This document shows, one piece after another, positions 54,003-62,844 of a stretch of DNA of 64,000 nt. The notes beneath the pieces were generated by a model that was not told the DNA's origin, searched no databases, and was given only the letters and a program-made list of their open reading frames with translations. Made by a program: the position numbers and the translations under genes. Position 1 is the stretch's first letter, and every line of letters begins with the position of its first letter. The stretch comes from an uncultured Candidatus Poseidoniales archaeon (GTDB taxonomy: Archaea > Thermoplasmatota > Poseidoniia > Poseidoniales > Poseidoniaceae), in the NCBI GenBank assembly GCA_905181785.1, contig CAJIZC010000011.1:1-64000 (forward strand), given 5' to 3'.

Positions 54003-55156
54003 TGTCAAAGCGCTCTGTCATGGCCCTTTCTGGAGGCATGGATTCTACGGCGTTGCTGGTTCGCCTTTTGGCTGATGGCTCAAAGGTCAGTTGTATCTCA
54101 TACAGATACGGTCAAAAGCACAGCGTCGAGCTCCAAAGGGCTCAACAAAACATCGAATATCTACGTTCTAAAGGAGCCAGCGTAGATCATACTGTAGTGG
54201 ATTTAACCGGTGCAATGAGCCTGTTTGATTCCGCTTTGCTTGATGGAGGAGCGGAAATCCCTGAAGGCCACTATGAAGAAGAGCAAATGAAGGCCACGGT
54301 TGTACCAAATCGAAACGCTATTTTTGCATCAATTCTCTATGGTCACGCCCTTTCGATTTCCTCAAGGGAATCCACTGACGTTTCGATTGCACTGGGTGTT
54401 CATTCGGGTGACCATGAAATATACCCCGATTGTCGTCCGGAATTTTACACTGCATTGGAACACGCCTTTGCAATTGGTAACTGGGACAGCGAACGGGTGA
54501 GGTTTGAACTTCCTTATTTGAACGGAAATAAGGTGACCATCTTGAAAGATGCACTAAGGGCTTGCGATCTGCTTGAACTGAATTTTGACAAGGTGTTTGA
54601 GAACACAATCACCTCCTACAATCCAGATGAAAACGGCCGGAGTTCGGGGCGAAGCGGCTCAGATGTTGAACGCATATTAGCCTTCAATGCGCTGGATTTA
54701 GTTGATCCTATCGAATATGTTGAACCTTGGGGGGTCGTTCTGAAAGCAGCCCTAGAAACTGAGCGGAAGCACAAAGATGCTTACTACAAGGAAAAATTAT
54801 CAGAGTTGCAATACCATGTCACGCGCAACAGCGGGACTGAGCAAGCCTTCACGGGAATCTATTGGGACGAGAAACGCAAGGGCACATACACATGCGTCTG
54901 CTGTGGCCATGTTCTCTTCACATCGGCTATGAAGTTTGATTCAGGCTGTGGCTGGCCCTCATTCCACAGCGAGCACGGAAGAGCTGGTATCGTTCAAATT
55001 GAGGATCGTACTTTTGGCATGCTCCGGGTTGAAGTCCGCTGCACCAAATGTGATGCTCACCTCGGGCACATCTTTGAAGATGGGCCACGAAAGCATGGAG
55101 GCAACAGATATTGCATCAATTCAGCATCATTGAACTTCGAGGAGATGGAAGAATGA
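54002..55156 (+). CDS. queC: QueC-like domain fused to methionine sulfoxide reductase B
   Basis: A 384-aa two-domain protein. Residues 1 to about 240 are QueC-like: the PP-loop SGGMDS is at 10-15, VPNRNAIF and HSGDHEIYPDCRPEF follow. The usual four zinc cysteines near the C-terminus of QueC are replaced by S205, S215, S218 and D221, although the surrounding NPDENGR sequence is kept. Residues about 268-384 are a full MsrB: zinc cysteines C298, C301, C347 and C350, resolving C316 in GCGWPSF, and catalytic C371 in NRYCINSASL. QueC makes preQ0 from CDG with ATP and ammonia. There is no stop or frameshift between the domains. It lies between queE and queD with overlaps on both sides. Confidence 0.93.
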   Translation: MSKRSVMALSGGMDSTALLVRLLADGSKVSCISYRYGQKHSVELQRAQQNIEYLRSKGASVDHTVVDLTGAMSLFDSALLDGGAEIPEGHYEEEQMKATVVPNRNAIFASILYGHALSISSRESTDVSIALGVHSGDHEIYPDCRPEFYTALEHAFAIGNWDSERVRFELPYLNGNKVTILKDALRACDLLELNFDKVFENTITSYNPDENGRSSGRSGSDVERILAFNALDLVDPIEYVEPWGVVLKAALETERKHKDAYYKEKLSELQYHVTRNSGTEQAFTGIYWDEKRKGTYTCVCCGHVLFTSAMKFDSGCGWPSFHSEHGRAGIVQIEDRTFGMLRVEVRCTKCDAHLGHIFEDGPRKHGGNRYCINSASLNFEEMEE

Positions 55157-55602
55157 CAACAAGAATCCGCAGATACGTCGAAACTGATACCGGCCATCGA
55201 GTCCCAAACCACAAGAGCAAGTGCCGACACATGCATGGCCATCGATACAGATTTGAAGCCGAAATTGAAGGTGACGTGGTTCAAGAAAGCGGTGCTTCAG
55301 ATGAAGGCATGGTAATGGATTTCTCTGATGTAAGTGAAATCTTGATGGTTCATGTCCACGACGTCATCGATCACGCTTTCGTTGTCTATGAACACGATGA
55401 GCAGGCACTTGCAGCACTTGCATGCATGGAAGATGGGCACCGAACCCTGGTTGTTTCGTTCATACCAACAGCAGAGAATCTTGCCAAGTGGGCTTTTGAC
55501 CAGGTGCATCCTCACATTGTTTCTGCGTATGGCAACCGATTGAAATTGGTCGCTATGCACGTGAGAGAAACACCGAAGAGCATTGCTACCTGGTATGCGT
55601 GA
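55153..55602 (+). CDS. queD: 6-carboxy-tetrahydropterin synthase QueD (PTPS family)
   Basis: A 149-aa protein from the ATG at 55153, which overlaps the queC-msrB stop (ATGA). Zinc ligands H15, H28 and H30 and the nucleophilic C24 sit in GHRV and CRHMHGH. FSDVSEILMVHVHDVIDHAFV provides the conserved Asp/His, and TAENLAKWAF follows. QueD turns dihydroneopterin triphosphate into 6-carboxy-tetrahydropterin for QueE. It is the last gene of the folE-queE-queC-queD operon and is convergent with trmJ. Confidence 0.94.
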   Translation: MTTRIRRYVETDTGHRVPNHKSKCRHMHGHRYRFEAEIEGDVVQESGASDEGMVMDFSDVSEILMVHVHDVIDHAFVVYEHDEQALAALACMEDGHRTLVVSFIPTAENLAKWAFDQVHPHIVSAYGNRLKLVAMHVRETPKSIATWYA

Positions 55603-55608
55603 GTGGTC

Positions 55609-56445
55609 TCATTCCTCTTCGGGACTGATTTTCCGACGGCGTTGGCTCCGCCAAGTTTCGTTGCCTTCTACGAATTGAATGGCAGTTGTAGCATCAAGTA
55701 AGCCGCCAATCATTCGAGTGGCCTCCCCTTGAGTTGGCATTGAACGCATGATTGAACGCATCAGCGATTGTTGGAAACTTTGCCTTCGTTCATCGTTTCC
55801 CGGTAACGCTCCTGCGAGTTCCTTTACGGTTTGCAACAACACCTGTTTCAGTTCCGGGTGAAGCGCACGTTCGAGGGGAACAACATCTGGCATTCCCGCT
55901 TCCTTTCCTTGTGCATTGATCACACGGTAGCGATGCAGTTCGTATACGCAGGCATTTACGGCGTGTGAAAGGTTAGCAATCGGGTAACCTTCCCATGTCG
56001 GTAGGGTCACTAAATAATCGCATTTGGCCAAGTCTTCAGTTGACATTCCCTTTCCTTCTTCACCAAAAACGAGGCAGACATGCCCGTTGAAATCATTGAC
56101 GCGCTCTGCCAACTCCCAAGGGTAAACGAAGTGACGAAAATTAGTTTTGGCTCCAATTTCTCTTTTTCCAGAGGTCCCAATCACCATCGAAGCATCTGCA
56201 GTCGCCTCTCCTAGGGTGGCGTAAGTTGTGCATTGGTCGAGCACTCTACCGGCATGTTTGGCCCGATTCCTTGCTTCAATGTCATCTGCCTGACAGTTTG
56301 GAGCCACAAGGCGCAAGTTGACAAAACCATAGTTGAGCATCGAACGGCACACGGCCCCGAGGTTGCCCGGATGGGAAACGCCAATCAGCACGATCGATAG
56401 GCTGTAGGGCGAGGTTGGCAAGGGGAGTGTTGCTCTGTCACCCAT
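55609..56445 (-). CDS. trmJ: SpoU/TrmJ-type tRNA 2'-O-methyltransferase
   Basis: A 278-aa SPOUT methyltransferase. Motif 1 is VSHPGNLGAVCRSMLNYGF, motif 2 LVFGEEGKGMS and motif 3 LPTWEGYPIANLSHAVNACVYEL, arranged as in TrmJ, which methylates the ribose of residue 32 in tRNA. A C-terminal helical extension of about 100 residues is also TrmJ-like. It is the distal gene of the ribosomal-protein cluster on this strand. The exact target is by family. Confidence 0.88.
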   Translation of the reverse strand: MGDRATLPLPTSPYSLSIVLIGVSHPGNLGAVCRSMLNYGFVNLRLVAPNCQADDIEARNRAKHAGRVLDQCTTYATLGEATADASMVIGTSGKREIGAKTNFRHFVYPWELAERVNDFNGHVCLVFGEEGKGMSTEDLAKCDYLVTLPTWEGYPIANLSHAVNACVYELHRYRVINAQGKEAGMPDVVPLERALHPELKQVLLQTVKELAGALPGNDERRQSFQQSLMRSIMRSMPTQGEATRMIGGLLDATTAIQFVEGNETWRSQRRRKISPEEE

Positions 56446-56451
56446 TCATTC

Positions 56452-56682
56452 TCACTCCTCTTCGAGGACGGACCCGATATCGAAGGCAGCAATCCATCTT
56501 GGATCGCATGCTTGGTAGAGAAAGAAGAGGAACCCAGGTCCCTCTTCCCTGTCTTCCATGACAATTGAACGGCGACGGACACCATGCTTGTTGCGAAGAT
56601 GAAGGATGAGTCCTTCGAGGACAGCCTTGCGGTCGTGGTGTATCGAAACGGGAGTGCGGTCCCAGTTGACCCGCAATGCCAC
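56452..56682 (-). CDS. Small conserved-looking protein between S17e and trmJ
   Basis: A 76-aa ORF with a GTG start that fits tightly between rps17e (14 bp) and trmJ (6 bp). The sequence is mixed alpha/beta with a basic VRRRSIVMEDREEG segment and an acidic end. No family recognised. The tight spacing is the main evidence that it is a gene. Confidence 0.5.
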   Translation of the reverse strand: MALRVNWDRTPVSIHHDRKAVLEGLILHLRNKHGVRRRSIVMEDREEGPGFLFFLYQACDPRWIAAFDIGSVLEEE

Positions 56683-56696
56683 GTCAAAGCACCTGC

Positions 56697-56888
56697 TCAG
56701 TCGACTCGGCGTTGTCGGTATGTGGTCACGTAGCCAGCGATCCAGTTGCGGAGTTTCTTAGACTCAACATCTGTGAGTTGTTGGACCATTTTCTTGTTGT
56801 GGTCGAAGTCGTCGGTGAATTTCTCCCCATGATCTTCAACAAGATGGATGGCTCGAATTTTGATAAAACTTGGTCGAATATTTCCCAT
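56697..56888 (-). CDS. rps17e: Ribosomal protein S17e
   Basis: A 63-aa protein matching archaeal S17e along its length: [18 protein letters not shown], then [16 protein letters not shown] and [19 protein letters not shown]. It is a small-subunit protein found only in archaea and eukaryotes. It follows rpl31e after 6 bp. Confidence 0.95.
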   Translation of the reverse strand: MGNIRPSFIKIRAIHLVEDHGEKFTDDFDHNKKMVQQLTDVESKKLRNWIAGYVTTYRQRRVD

Positions 56889-56894
56889 AATTAA

Positions 56895-57170
56895 TCACTC
56901 CGTGGATAGTTTGACTTCGATTGGAATATCAGGTTCATCGTGACGGGTCACGTGAAGCTTGATTTTGCGAGGTGGGTTTTCAATTCCACGAGCCCAGATG
57001 TGCTCGTTGACCGATGGGTCAATCCAGACTTCTTCGTCTTCTCGCACTTTGAGGTGCTGGATGACGTGTTCTCGGATGATTTGAATTGCACGTGGAGCGC
57101 GCTTGTATCGGGTGATGGCCCATGCCTTTCGGAGTGGGACAATTAGCTCTGATTCATTTGGTCGTACCAT
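56895..57170 (-). CDS. rpl31e: Ribosomal protein L31e
   Basis: A 91-aa large-subunit protein specific to archaea and eukaryotes. It begins ELIVPLRKAWAITRYKRAPRAIQIIREHV, with EVWIDPSVNEHIWARGIENPPRKIKL in the middle, the standard L31e pattern. It lies 11 bp after rpl39e, as in other archaea. Confidence 0.96.
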   Translation of the reverse strand: MVRPNESELIVPLRKAWAITRYKRAPRAIQIIREHVIQHLKVREDEEVWIDPSVNEHIWARGIENPPRKIKLHVTRHDEPDIPIEVKLSTE

Positions 57171-57181
57171 ACATATTCACC

Positions 57182-57337
57182 TCAGCGTTGGAGCTTACTA
57201 CGGCGCCAGTGGTGTCGCTTTGGGTGCGACACAGTGTTTCGGTCGGTCTTTAGCATGACCCAAACTGGGACACGCCGATTCTGCTTGCCCACCTTCATCA
57301 GGCGGATTTTTTTTGCGGCTGGTTTATTTCTAGACAT
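57182..57337 (-). CDS. rpl39e: Ribosomal protein L39e
   Basis: A 51-aa very basic protein, easily missed. It starts at the ATG at 57337 with [19 protein letters not shown] and continues [15 protein letters not shown] and [12 protein letters not shown] to the TGA at 57182. This is a clear match to L39e, the smallest protein of the archaeal/eukaryotic large subunit. It sits between the PDCD5-like gene and rpl31e. Confidence 0.96.
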   Translation of the reverse strand: MSRNKPAAKKIRLMKVGKQNRRVPVWVMLKTDRNTVSHPKRHHWRRSKLQR

Positions 57338-57351
57338 ATTCGAGCACCCTT

Positions 57352-57711
57352 TCAGATTCTTCGGATGGACGCACTACGGCGGCTCTTCGAGTGGGAAGCG
57401 AGCAACTGCTTGAGTTGCTCATCGGACATGGGGGCGGTGAATTTGCCCTGTTGGTGGAGTTGGAGGATGGATTGTTTGATCGATGCTGCCCGTGCAGGGG
57501 TCGCAAGTGCAACGGTTGCAATGCGTGCACGTGCATCGTTGGTAAGCAGCGTTCGCATAACACCATCAATTTGCGCCGCTTCCACCTGTGCTTGTTGAGC
57601 TTTAACTTCTGCATCAGCCTGTTGGGAGGCTTGTGCTTCGAACTGTTGTTGGAGGGCTGCGCGACGTTGTTCGCGAATCATGTTGAGTTCGTCATCTTGA
57701 GATGTCGACAT
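57352..57711 (-). CDS. PDCD5-family DNA-binding protein
   Basis: A 119-aa protein from the ATG at 57711 ([22 protein letters not shown]). The N-terminal charged helix, a Gln/Ala-rich helix and a three-helix core ([35 protein letters not shown]) are those of PDCD5/TFAR19 homologues, which in archaea are always found between rps19e and rpl39e. It is assumed to bind nucleic acids. The frame is open 31 codons further upstream, without support. Confidence 0.9.
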   Translation of the reverse strand: MSTSQDDELNMIREQRRAALQQQFEAQASQQADAEVKAQQAQVEAAQIDGVMRTLLTNDARARIATVALATPARAASIKQSILQLHQQGKFTAPMSDEQLKQLLASHSKSRRSASIRRI

Positions 57712-57736
57712 GCTGGCCACCCTCTTCACTTCCTCT

Positions 57737-58228
57737 TCAGTACTTTGCAAGTCCTGGGTAATGTTCGTCTGCGTCAGCCCGGCAAGAGTGAGCGACAGCG
57801 TCAATCATTTTGTGGCCGGCTGCTGTGATGCGGCGACCTGCGTAGAGTTGTTGTTGGCCTTCTTCGGTCTCGACGGTTCGTGTTGGAACTTTTTCGACGA
57901 GTCCGGAGGCTTCGAGTTGTTGGAGTGCGGTTCGGATGATGTGGCGTGATGCGACACCTGGGGTGTTTGGTGCTGCGCCGTTGTCCTTGCGTCCACCGTA
58001 GGCTTGGGACAAGTGGGTTACGCCCATTGGTCCTTCACGTGCGAGCTTGCGCATGAGTGCAGCGGATCGAAGGAACCACCAGTTATCTTGGCTTGGTGGG
58101 CGCTCTCGTGAAACACCAGTTTTGACAAATTCAGCCCATTCTGGGGTTTCCACGGCCTTTTCTTCAGCCAATCGCGCAGCAAGTGCGGGGTTCAACATTT
58201 CTGCGGGAATATCATAGAGAGTCGTCAA
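57737..58228 (-). CDS. rps19e: Ribosomal protein S19e
   Basis: A 163-aa archaeal S19e. TTLYDIPAEMLNPALAARL at the N-terminus, PPSQDNWWFLRSAALMRKLAREGPMGVTHLSQAYGGRKDNG in the core and ASRHIIRTALQQLEASGLVEK near the end are the family pattern. Homology requires the TTG at 58228 as start. It is the first gene of S19e-PDCD5-L39e-L31e-S17e-x-TrmJ, diverging from the membrane-protein gene. Confidence 0.96.
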   Translation of the reverse strand: MTTLYDIPAEMLNPALAARLAEEKAVETPEWAEFVKTGVSRERPPSQDNWWFLRSAALMRKLAREGPMGVTHLSQAYGGRKDNGAAPNTPGVASRHIIRTALQQLEASGLVEKVPTRTVETEEGQQQLYAGRRITAAGHKMIDAVAHSCRADADEHYPGLAKY

Positions 58229-58350
58229 GACAAAACACCAAGCAATTTGCCGACCTTACGCCCCTATATGAAGAGAGCGGGTCACCAGCACCTCGTGAAC
58301 TCTCGCTGTGCCCTCTTTTCACAGGGGTTCTATCCCCCAGACAAGGGTTG
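58229..58350. promoter_or_regulatory. Divergent promoter region between rps19e and a membrane-protein gene
   Basis: A 120-bp gap. CTATATGA near 58264-58271 is a possible TATA element for the plus strand. At 58344 and 58371 the sequence GGGTTGATGA occurs twice, 27 bp apart; each copy contains a possible ATG for the plus-strand gene. Confidence 0.35.
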
Positions 58351-59208
58351 ATGAAGGGCCCTGTCTTGCAGGGGTTGATGAGGAAGGCATTAGCCCAAAA
58401 CCCCAACCTGTTGCGGACGCTATTAGGTCTTTCTTTCACCCTCATATTCATGCTTTCATACGCTGTTTATGGCGCCACAGTCTCGCCATCTTACTACCTC
58501 TATGATACAGAATCCACCCTCACCACTCATGAAAATATTGATCCAGTTCGCATCTACCAGGAAGACACAAACACAACCACTTGGACATGGTCCGTGCCCG
58601 CCGACGGTGCAAATTTGACTTGGGTCAACCTCACTGCGGTTGAACTTTCCAACGGAGCGGAAGTGCGGCTGATCAACGGGGCCGGTCTATTCAGCCATCA
58701 AAAACTAGGCGTGGACGGAGCTGATGGATTCAGTTGTCGAGACTCCTGTCAGAAAAACACCACGCATTCCGTCATCGCTGAAGACGGTGGAGAAATATCA
58801 ATTATCGCTCTGACGAGTACCGATCCCGCTCGCCGCTCAAACGGAACGGTTTACGCCCAAACTGAAGCAGGAGCCAAAGAGAAGGCCTTGGATGCAATCG
58901 AATACGAACATTCACCCTCTCTCATCAGGGTGGAAATCATAGAAAAAGGCAACAGGTCAACAGCCCCTGCCATGACCATCACCACAGTGAACGAAGAATT
59001 TGCATCGATTGGACCGTTCTCAGTCGACGCAGCAACAGAGTTTTTGTGGGCTTTAGCCGCAGTGGTTGGATGCTTCTCCATGGTCCTCATTCCCTCGTTC
59101 ACCGTTTACTTTGCAGCCAATGCAAAAGAAAAGCGAGATGCTGTGAAGTTGAAAGCATCCGAACAGGACATCAATGAGGCCTTAGGGCACCAAAAAGAAG
59201 ACGAGTGA
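58351..59208 (+). CDS. Membrane protein with one extracellular domain flanked by two TM segments
   Basis: A 285-aa protein from the ATG at 58351, with the ATG at 58378 an equal candidate. A hydrophobic segment near residues 20-45 is followed by a beta-rich extracellular domain (WTWSVPADGANLTWVNLTAVELSNGAEV; CRDSCQ Cys pair), a second hydrophobic segment (FLWALAAVVGCFSMVLIPSFTVYFAA) and a short charged cytoplasmic tail. No family recognised. It lies directly upstream of the 1.2-kb surface-protein gene and probably belongs with it. Confidence 0.75.
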   Translation: MKGPVLQGLMRKALAQNPNLLRTLLGLSFTLIFMLSYAVYGATVSPSYYLYDTESTLTTHENIDPVRIYQEDTNTTTWTWSVPADGANLTWVNLTAVELSNGAEVRLINGAGLFSHQKLGVDGADGFSCRDSCQKNTTHSVIAEDGGEISIIALTSTDPARRSNGTVYAQTEAGAKEKALDAIEYEHSPSLIRVEIIEKGNRSTAPAMTITTVNEEFASIGPFSVDAATEFLWALAAVVGCFSMVLIPSFTVYFAANAKEKRDAVKLKASEQDINEALGHQKEDE

Positions 59209-59258
59209 AGTCGCCACTTCCCTCATATACATTGAAGCAGTGTAGCAACACGAGCGCC

Positions 59259-62200
59259 ATGAATCGTACGCCTGCAATTCTGTTGGTTGTTCTTTTTCTC
59301 CTCAGTGCATGCGCGCCAATGTCCCACCTTGATGCCTCACATGAGCCATCTCAAACCTCCTCCGCAAAAGCAACAGGTGTCGACCTTACTGTGACCAATG
59401 TATCGTTTTCGTACACCACCAGTGCCGACGAGGGCCGTTACAGAATGTTTTCTTCAAACCACCCCATTCCAAACTTCAATCGTCCTGCGGAACTCTATGT
59501 TGTGGATGCTGTCATCGACGTGCCCATTTATTCCTTGATCACTGTGGATAATTTAGGAACAGCCTCATCCGGGACCATCGATGTGGTGTTGAAAACACTT
59601 CATAATGAATATCAACAATTTGAGATGACCAACACCACTCAGCAAATGTCATCCCTCAGTGGCGGCAGTTCCAACACCATTGGAATCACATTCACTCCGA
59701 CATACTCAGGCAACCATACACTGGAGGTAACAGCAACATCCAGTGTTGCCGATGATCAACCATCAAACGATGCGCTGTATCGCCATTTCACCGTTGCCTC
59801 TCATTACTTCAATTGCGACGATCTCACGCAGTGGACGGCAACAAACGAGTGGGGCATCAACAGCGATACTTCCCTTTCAGAAGCATCAGCATGCCATGCT
59901 GGAAATGGCGTGGATATGGCCTACAGTTCTTCGACAACAAGCGTTCTTGAAACCCCTGTTTTTGACATGTCTGATGCTGTGGAAAACCCCCTAAGAACGA
60001 ATGGTTTGAGTTTCTTTTACACCGGTAGTTCTCAAACAGGGGATGAATTGAAAGTTTACGTTCAAAACAGCGCCGGCGCCAACACACAACTCGGCAACAT
60101 TGCGGGTACAGTGGACCAAGTGTTCATCGACGGAGCCTCATGGCAGACATTTTCTGTCAACAGCCAAGGTGCCACTTCACCGCTGATTCCTGCACCGCAA
60201 AGTGGGTTTTCACCAGCAACAAAGTTCCGATTTGTTTTCACAGCGGACGCCAGTGGCAATGATGTAGGTTTTTGGTTGGATGACATTGTCATCATGTATG
60301 ATCAAAAGGTCAAACCAATCGAATACGCCATTTCCTCAGCAGGGATCTCCACCATTGGGTCCCTCCCTGATGAATGGGGGGGCGTTCAAGTAAGTTTGAC
60401 GAATGAAGGGAACATTTCCGATTATGTTCTGCCGTCCATTGATGGGTTACCATCTGGCTGGGAAGTGTATTTCGCACACCTTACTGGTGTTTCGATCAAC
60501 GAACAAACAGGGGTGTTATTATCGCCCGGAGAATCGAAGACCATCGAAGTGAAAATCAGGCCAGATGTGAACGCAACAACTGGATTTGAACAAATGACGT
60601 TCATCGGAACTTCAAGCCAGTATGAATCGATTAACACCACACTTCCTGTTCAATTCCAAGTTCTTCCTGACCGAGAACCTTTCATCGTTCAACCAGATAT
60701 ACGACCAACCTGCCCCCCTGGCTACAGTTGCCCGTTCACTGTTGAAGTGCGAAACATAGGGGACGCAACAGACGTTTTTGATTTGACCATCGAACAGGAT
60801 GCTTTGCCAGAGGGATGGACCGTCCAATTGGCATGGACTCAATCGACCTCAATTATGGTACGACCTGACACTCCTGTGCAGGTCGCCCTGACAATGACGG
60901 TACCAACCAGTGCTGCACCGGATACAGTCGCACCCTTCACCCTCATAGCCCAATCACAAAACAACACCGCTAAGCAACACCAAGCGGACATCAGTGTGTC
61001 AGCATCGATGATCAGTGAGGCGTACATTGGGATGACGACAACCCAAATGATGCGCGATTGGTTGGTTGATGCGGGTGAAACAAAAACTGTAGAATTCACC
61101 ATTTGGAACAATGCGACGCGCCAAGATATCTTTTCGATGCAAGTGACTCATGGATCAGTCGGTTTGTGGACCATCGAACAACCAACTCGTCCCGACGCCG
61201 TCATAAATCCGGGCGCAAGCACCACGTTCACCGTGAAGGTGACTGCTCCTGAAACTGGGCAAGCAGGTGACAAAGCACCTTCACTTACGCCAACCATCAC
61301 CTCGAAGCGCAGTGGCATGTCCATCAGCGGTGATTCGTTTGACAGCATCGTCGTTCGAACCATTAGCGATCTTTCAATCACCCTCTTAGAAACACCTGAC
61401 AAATTGAGACCAGGCACCGCCAATAAGGTGCTCCTCGAAATCGTCAACAAAGGCAATGGACCAATCGATGCTATCGTAGCAGCCGATGGACTGCCATCTG
61501 CTTGGAACACTTGGATTAAAGTCAATGGGGACAATGTGACTGATTCCATCGCCCTCTCAGCACCCTACGATTTGAACAACAACGCAACGGTCGAAATGTG
61601 GATTTTTGTACCGAGTGAAGAGGCGGCAAGTGAAATTCACACCATTTCCATCATGGTTTCAAACGCTATCGGATTTGAAGACATCCACATTGAAGACAAC
61701 AGCGTCACCTTCGATACCATCACAGCTTCAGTACGAATTCCAGACCTTGTCGGTTCAGCTCAATCTCAATCGGCAATGGTTGGCGACACAGTGAGCGTAA
61801 ACGCGACCTTACGAAACATCGGAAACGCTGCCGATGATGGAATCATTGTTCTCGCAACCTTTTCCAGTTCACCGCCTGAGGAAAACATAATCGCGTTCTT
61901 CACGACAAGCAAAGGAGGGGCTTCAAAATCTGTAGGTGAGGCGGTGACGATGATGCTCTTGCCCAACCAATCCACAACATTGACAGTGGATCTCATTCTG
62001 CCGGACACTATGATTCTCAACACAAGGATTGTCGTTTCGTTTGAAGTCATTGCAGGATTGAACGCCGAGATGCAGCCGTATGAATTAAGGCATGAAGCGT
62101 TGATTATCGTGGACCAACAACGCCAAATTGGAGCATCGCTCAGTATGGGAACCGATGATGTATATCCGACTGGAACTGGTGTTCCGTTGTTTGTCAACAT

Positions 62201-62819
62201 CACCAGCACCTCAAGTCAGCGAGAGGAACTTACCTTACGGACAACTTTGCCCGAATCATGGCAAATGGTGTGCAATGGCATCCTTGTTGATCGGGAAGGT
62301 CAAAATCTAACTTTCGAACCTGGCCATGTGGCGCCTCAATTGTCAGATGTTCCATGCACCCTTCACCGCCTAGGCGGCCCGTTAGGAGGCATTGTAACGT
62401 TCCAGCTCGAGACACAAGATGGGGCCCGTACGTGGCAAAGCAGCCAAGCGTATTCCTTTTCTGAACGCACCACAGACCAAACTTCGATGAATGTAGGTGC
62501 CGTTGCCGGCGGAGGTGGTGTCCTCATGGCATTTATTTTCCTAATGAGCGTCTTGCTTCGACGGCGAAGCAAGGAAGAATTTGTGGACGAACCAAAAATA
62601 GAGCCGCATGAGTTCCAGACCAGTGGACCACCTGCCTCAACTGGGCCACCAATATCAGCACAACAAGCCCCCACCCCTGAAGCGCAAGCAGCAGAGGCAC
62701 CTGCACCTGCAGCCAATGGTCCTGACGTCCCCCTCACCGGTCTGCCAACCGGTTGGACAATGGAACAGTGGACTCACTACGGTCAACAATACCTTGACCG
62801 CCTTGAAGGACAAGCATGA
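59259..62819 (+). CDS. Large surface lipoprotein-like protein with CARDB/NEW3-like repeats
   Basis: From the ATG at 59259 the protein is about 1186 aa. The N-terminus is a signal with a lipobox-like LFLLSAC, so it may be a lipoprotein. The ectodomain is a string of beta-sandwich repeats: CARDB/NEW3-like segments (NLGTASSGTIDV; NEGNISDYVLPSIDGLPSGWEVYF; NIGDATDVFDLTI; NKGNGPIDAIVAADGLPSAWNTWI; NIGNAADDGIIVLAT) plus a carbohydrate-binding-like domain with W-x-x-F-S-V-N. One C-terminal TM segment (GGGGVLMAFIFLMSVLLRRR) is followed by a Pro/Ala-rich cytoplasmic tail ending in WTMEQWTHYGQQYLDRLEGQA. Substrate or partner unknown. Confidence 0.85.
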   Translation: MNRTPAILLVVLFLLSACAPMSHLDASHEPSQTSSAKATGVDLTVTNVSFSYTTSADEGRYRMFSSNHPIPNFNRPAELYVVDAVIDVPIYSLITVDNLGTASSGTIDVVLKTLHNEYQQFEMTNTTQQMSSLSGGSSNTIGITFTPTYSGNHTLEVTATSSVADDQPSNDALYRHFTVASHYFNCDDLTQWTATNEWGINSDTSLSEASACHAGNGVDMAYSSSTTSVLETPVFDMSDAVENPLRTNGLSFFYTGSSQTGDELKVYVQNSAGANTQLGNIAGTVDQVFIDGASWQTFSVNSQGATSPLIPAPQSGFSPATKFRFVFTADASGNDVGFWLDDIVIMYDQKVKPIEYAISSAGISTIGSLPDEWGGVQVSLTNEGNISDYVLPSIDGLPSGWEVYFAHLTGVSINEQTGVLLSPGESKTIEVKIRPDVNATTGFEQMTFIGTSSQYESINTTLPVQFQVLPDREPFIVQPDIRPTCPPGYSCPFTVEVRNIGDATDVFDLTIEQDALPEGWTVQLAWTQSTSIMVRPDTPVQVALTMTVPTSAAPDTVAPFTLIAQSQNNTAKQHQADISVSASMISEAYIGMTTTQMMRDWLVDAGETKTVEFTIWNNATRQDIFSMQVTHGSVGLWTIEQPTRPDAVINPGASTTFTVKVTAPETGQAGDKAPSLTPTITSKRSGMSISGDSFDSIVVRTISDLSITLLETPDKLRPGTANKVLLEIVNKGNGPIDAIVAADGLPSAWNTWIKVNGDNVTDSIALSAPYDLNNNATVEMWIFVPSEEAASEIHTISIMVSNAIGFEDIHIEDNSVTFDTITASVRIPDLVGSAQSQSAMVGDTVSVNATLRNIGNAADDGIIVLATFSSSPPEENIIAFFTTSKGGASKSVGEAVTMMLLPNQSTTLTVDLILPDTMILNTRIVVSFEVIAGLNAEMQPYELRHEALIIVDQQRQIGASLSMGTDDVYPTGTGVPLFVNITSTSSQREELTLRTTLPESWQMVCNGILVDREGQNLTFEPGHVAPQLSDVPCTLHRLGGPLGGIVTFQLETQDGARTWQSSQAYSFSERTTDQTSMNVGAVAGGGGVLMAFIFLMSVLLRRRSKEEFVDEPKIEPHEFQTSGPPASTGPPISAQQAPTPEAQAAEAPAPAANGPDVPLTGLPTGWTMEQWTHYGQQYLDRLEGQA

Positions 62820-62844
62820 TACATCAGCGCCAAGACCGAAAGCC

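Noticed and set aside
58344-58381. Two copies of GGGTTGATGA 27 bp apart, considered as regulatory or attachment repeats
   Set aside because: The period is nine codons and both copies are in frame, so this may be a small coding duplication at the N-terminus of the membrane protein; no flanking mobile-element sign.
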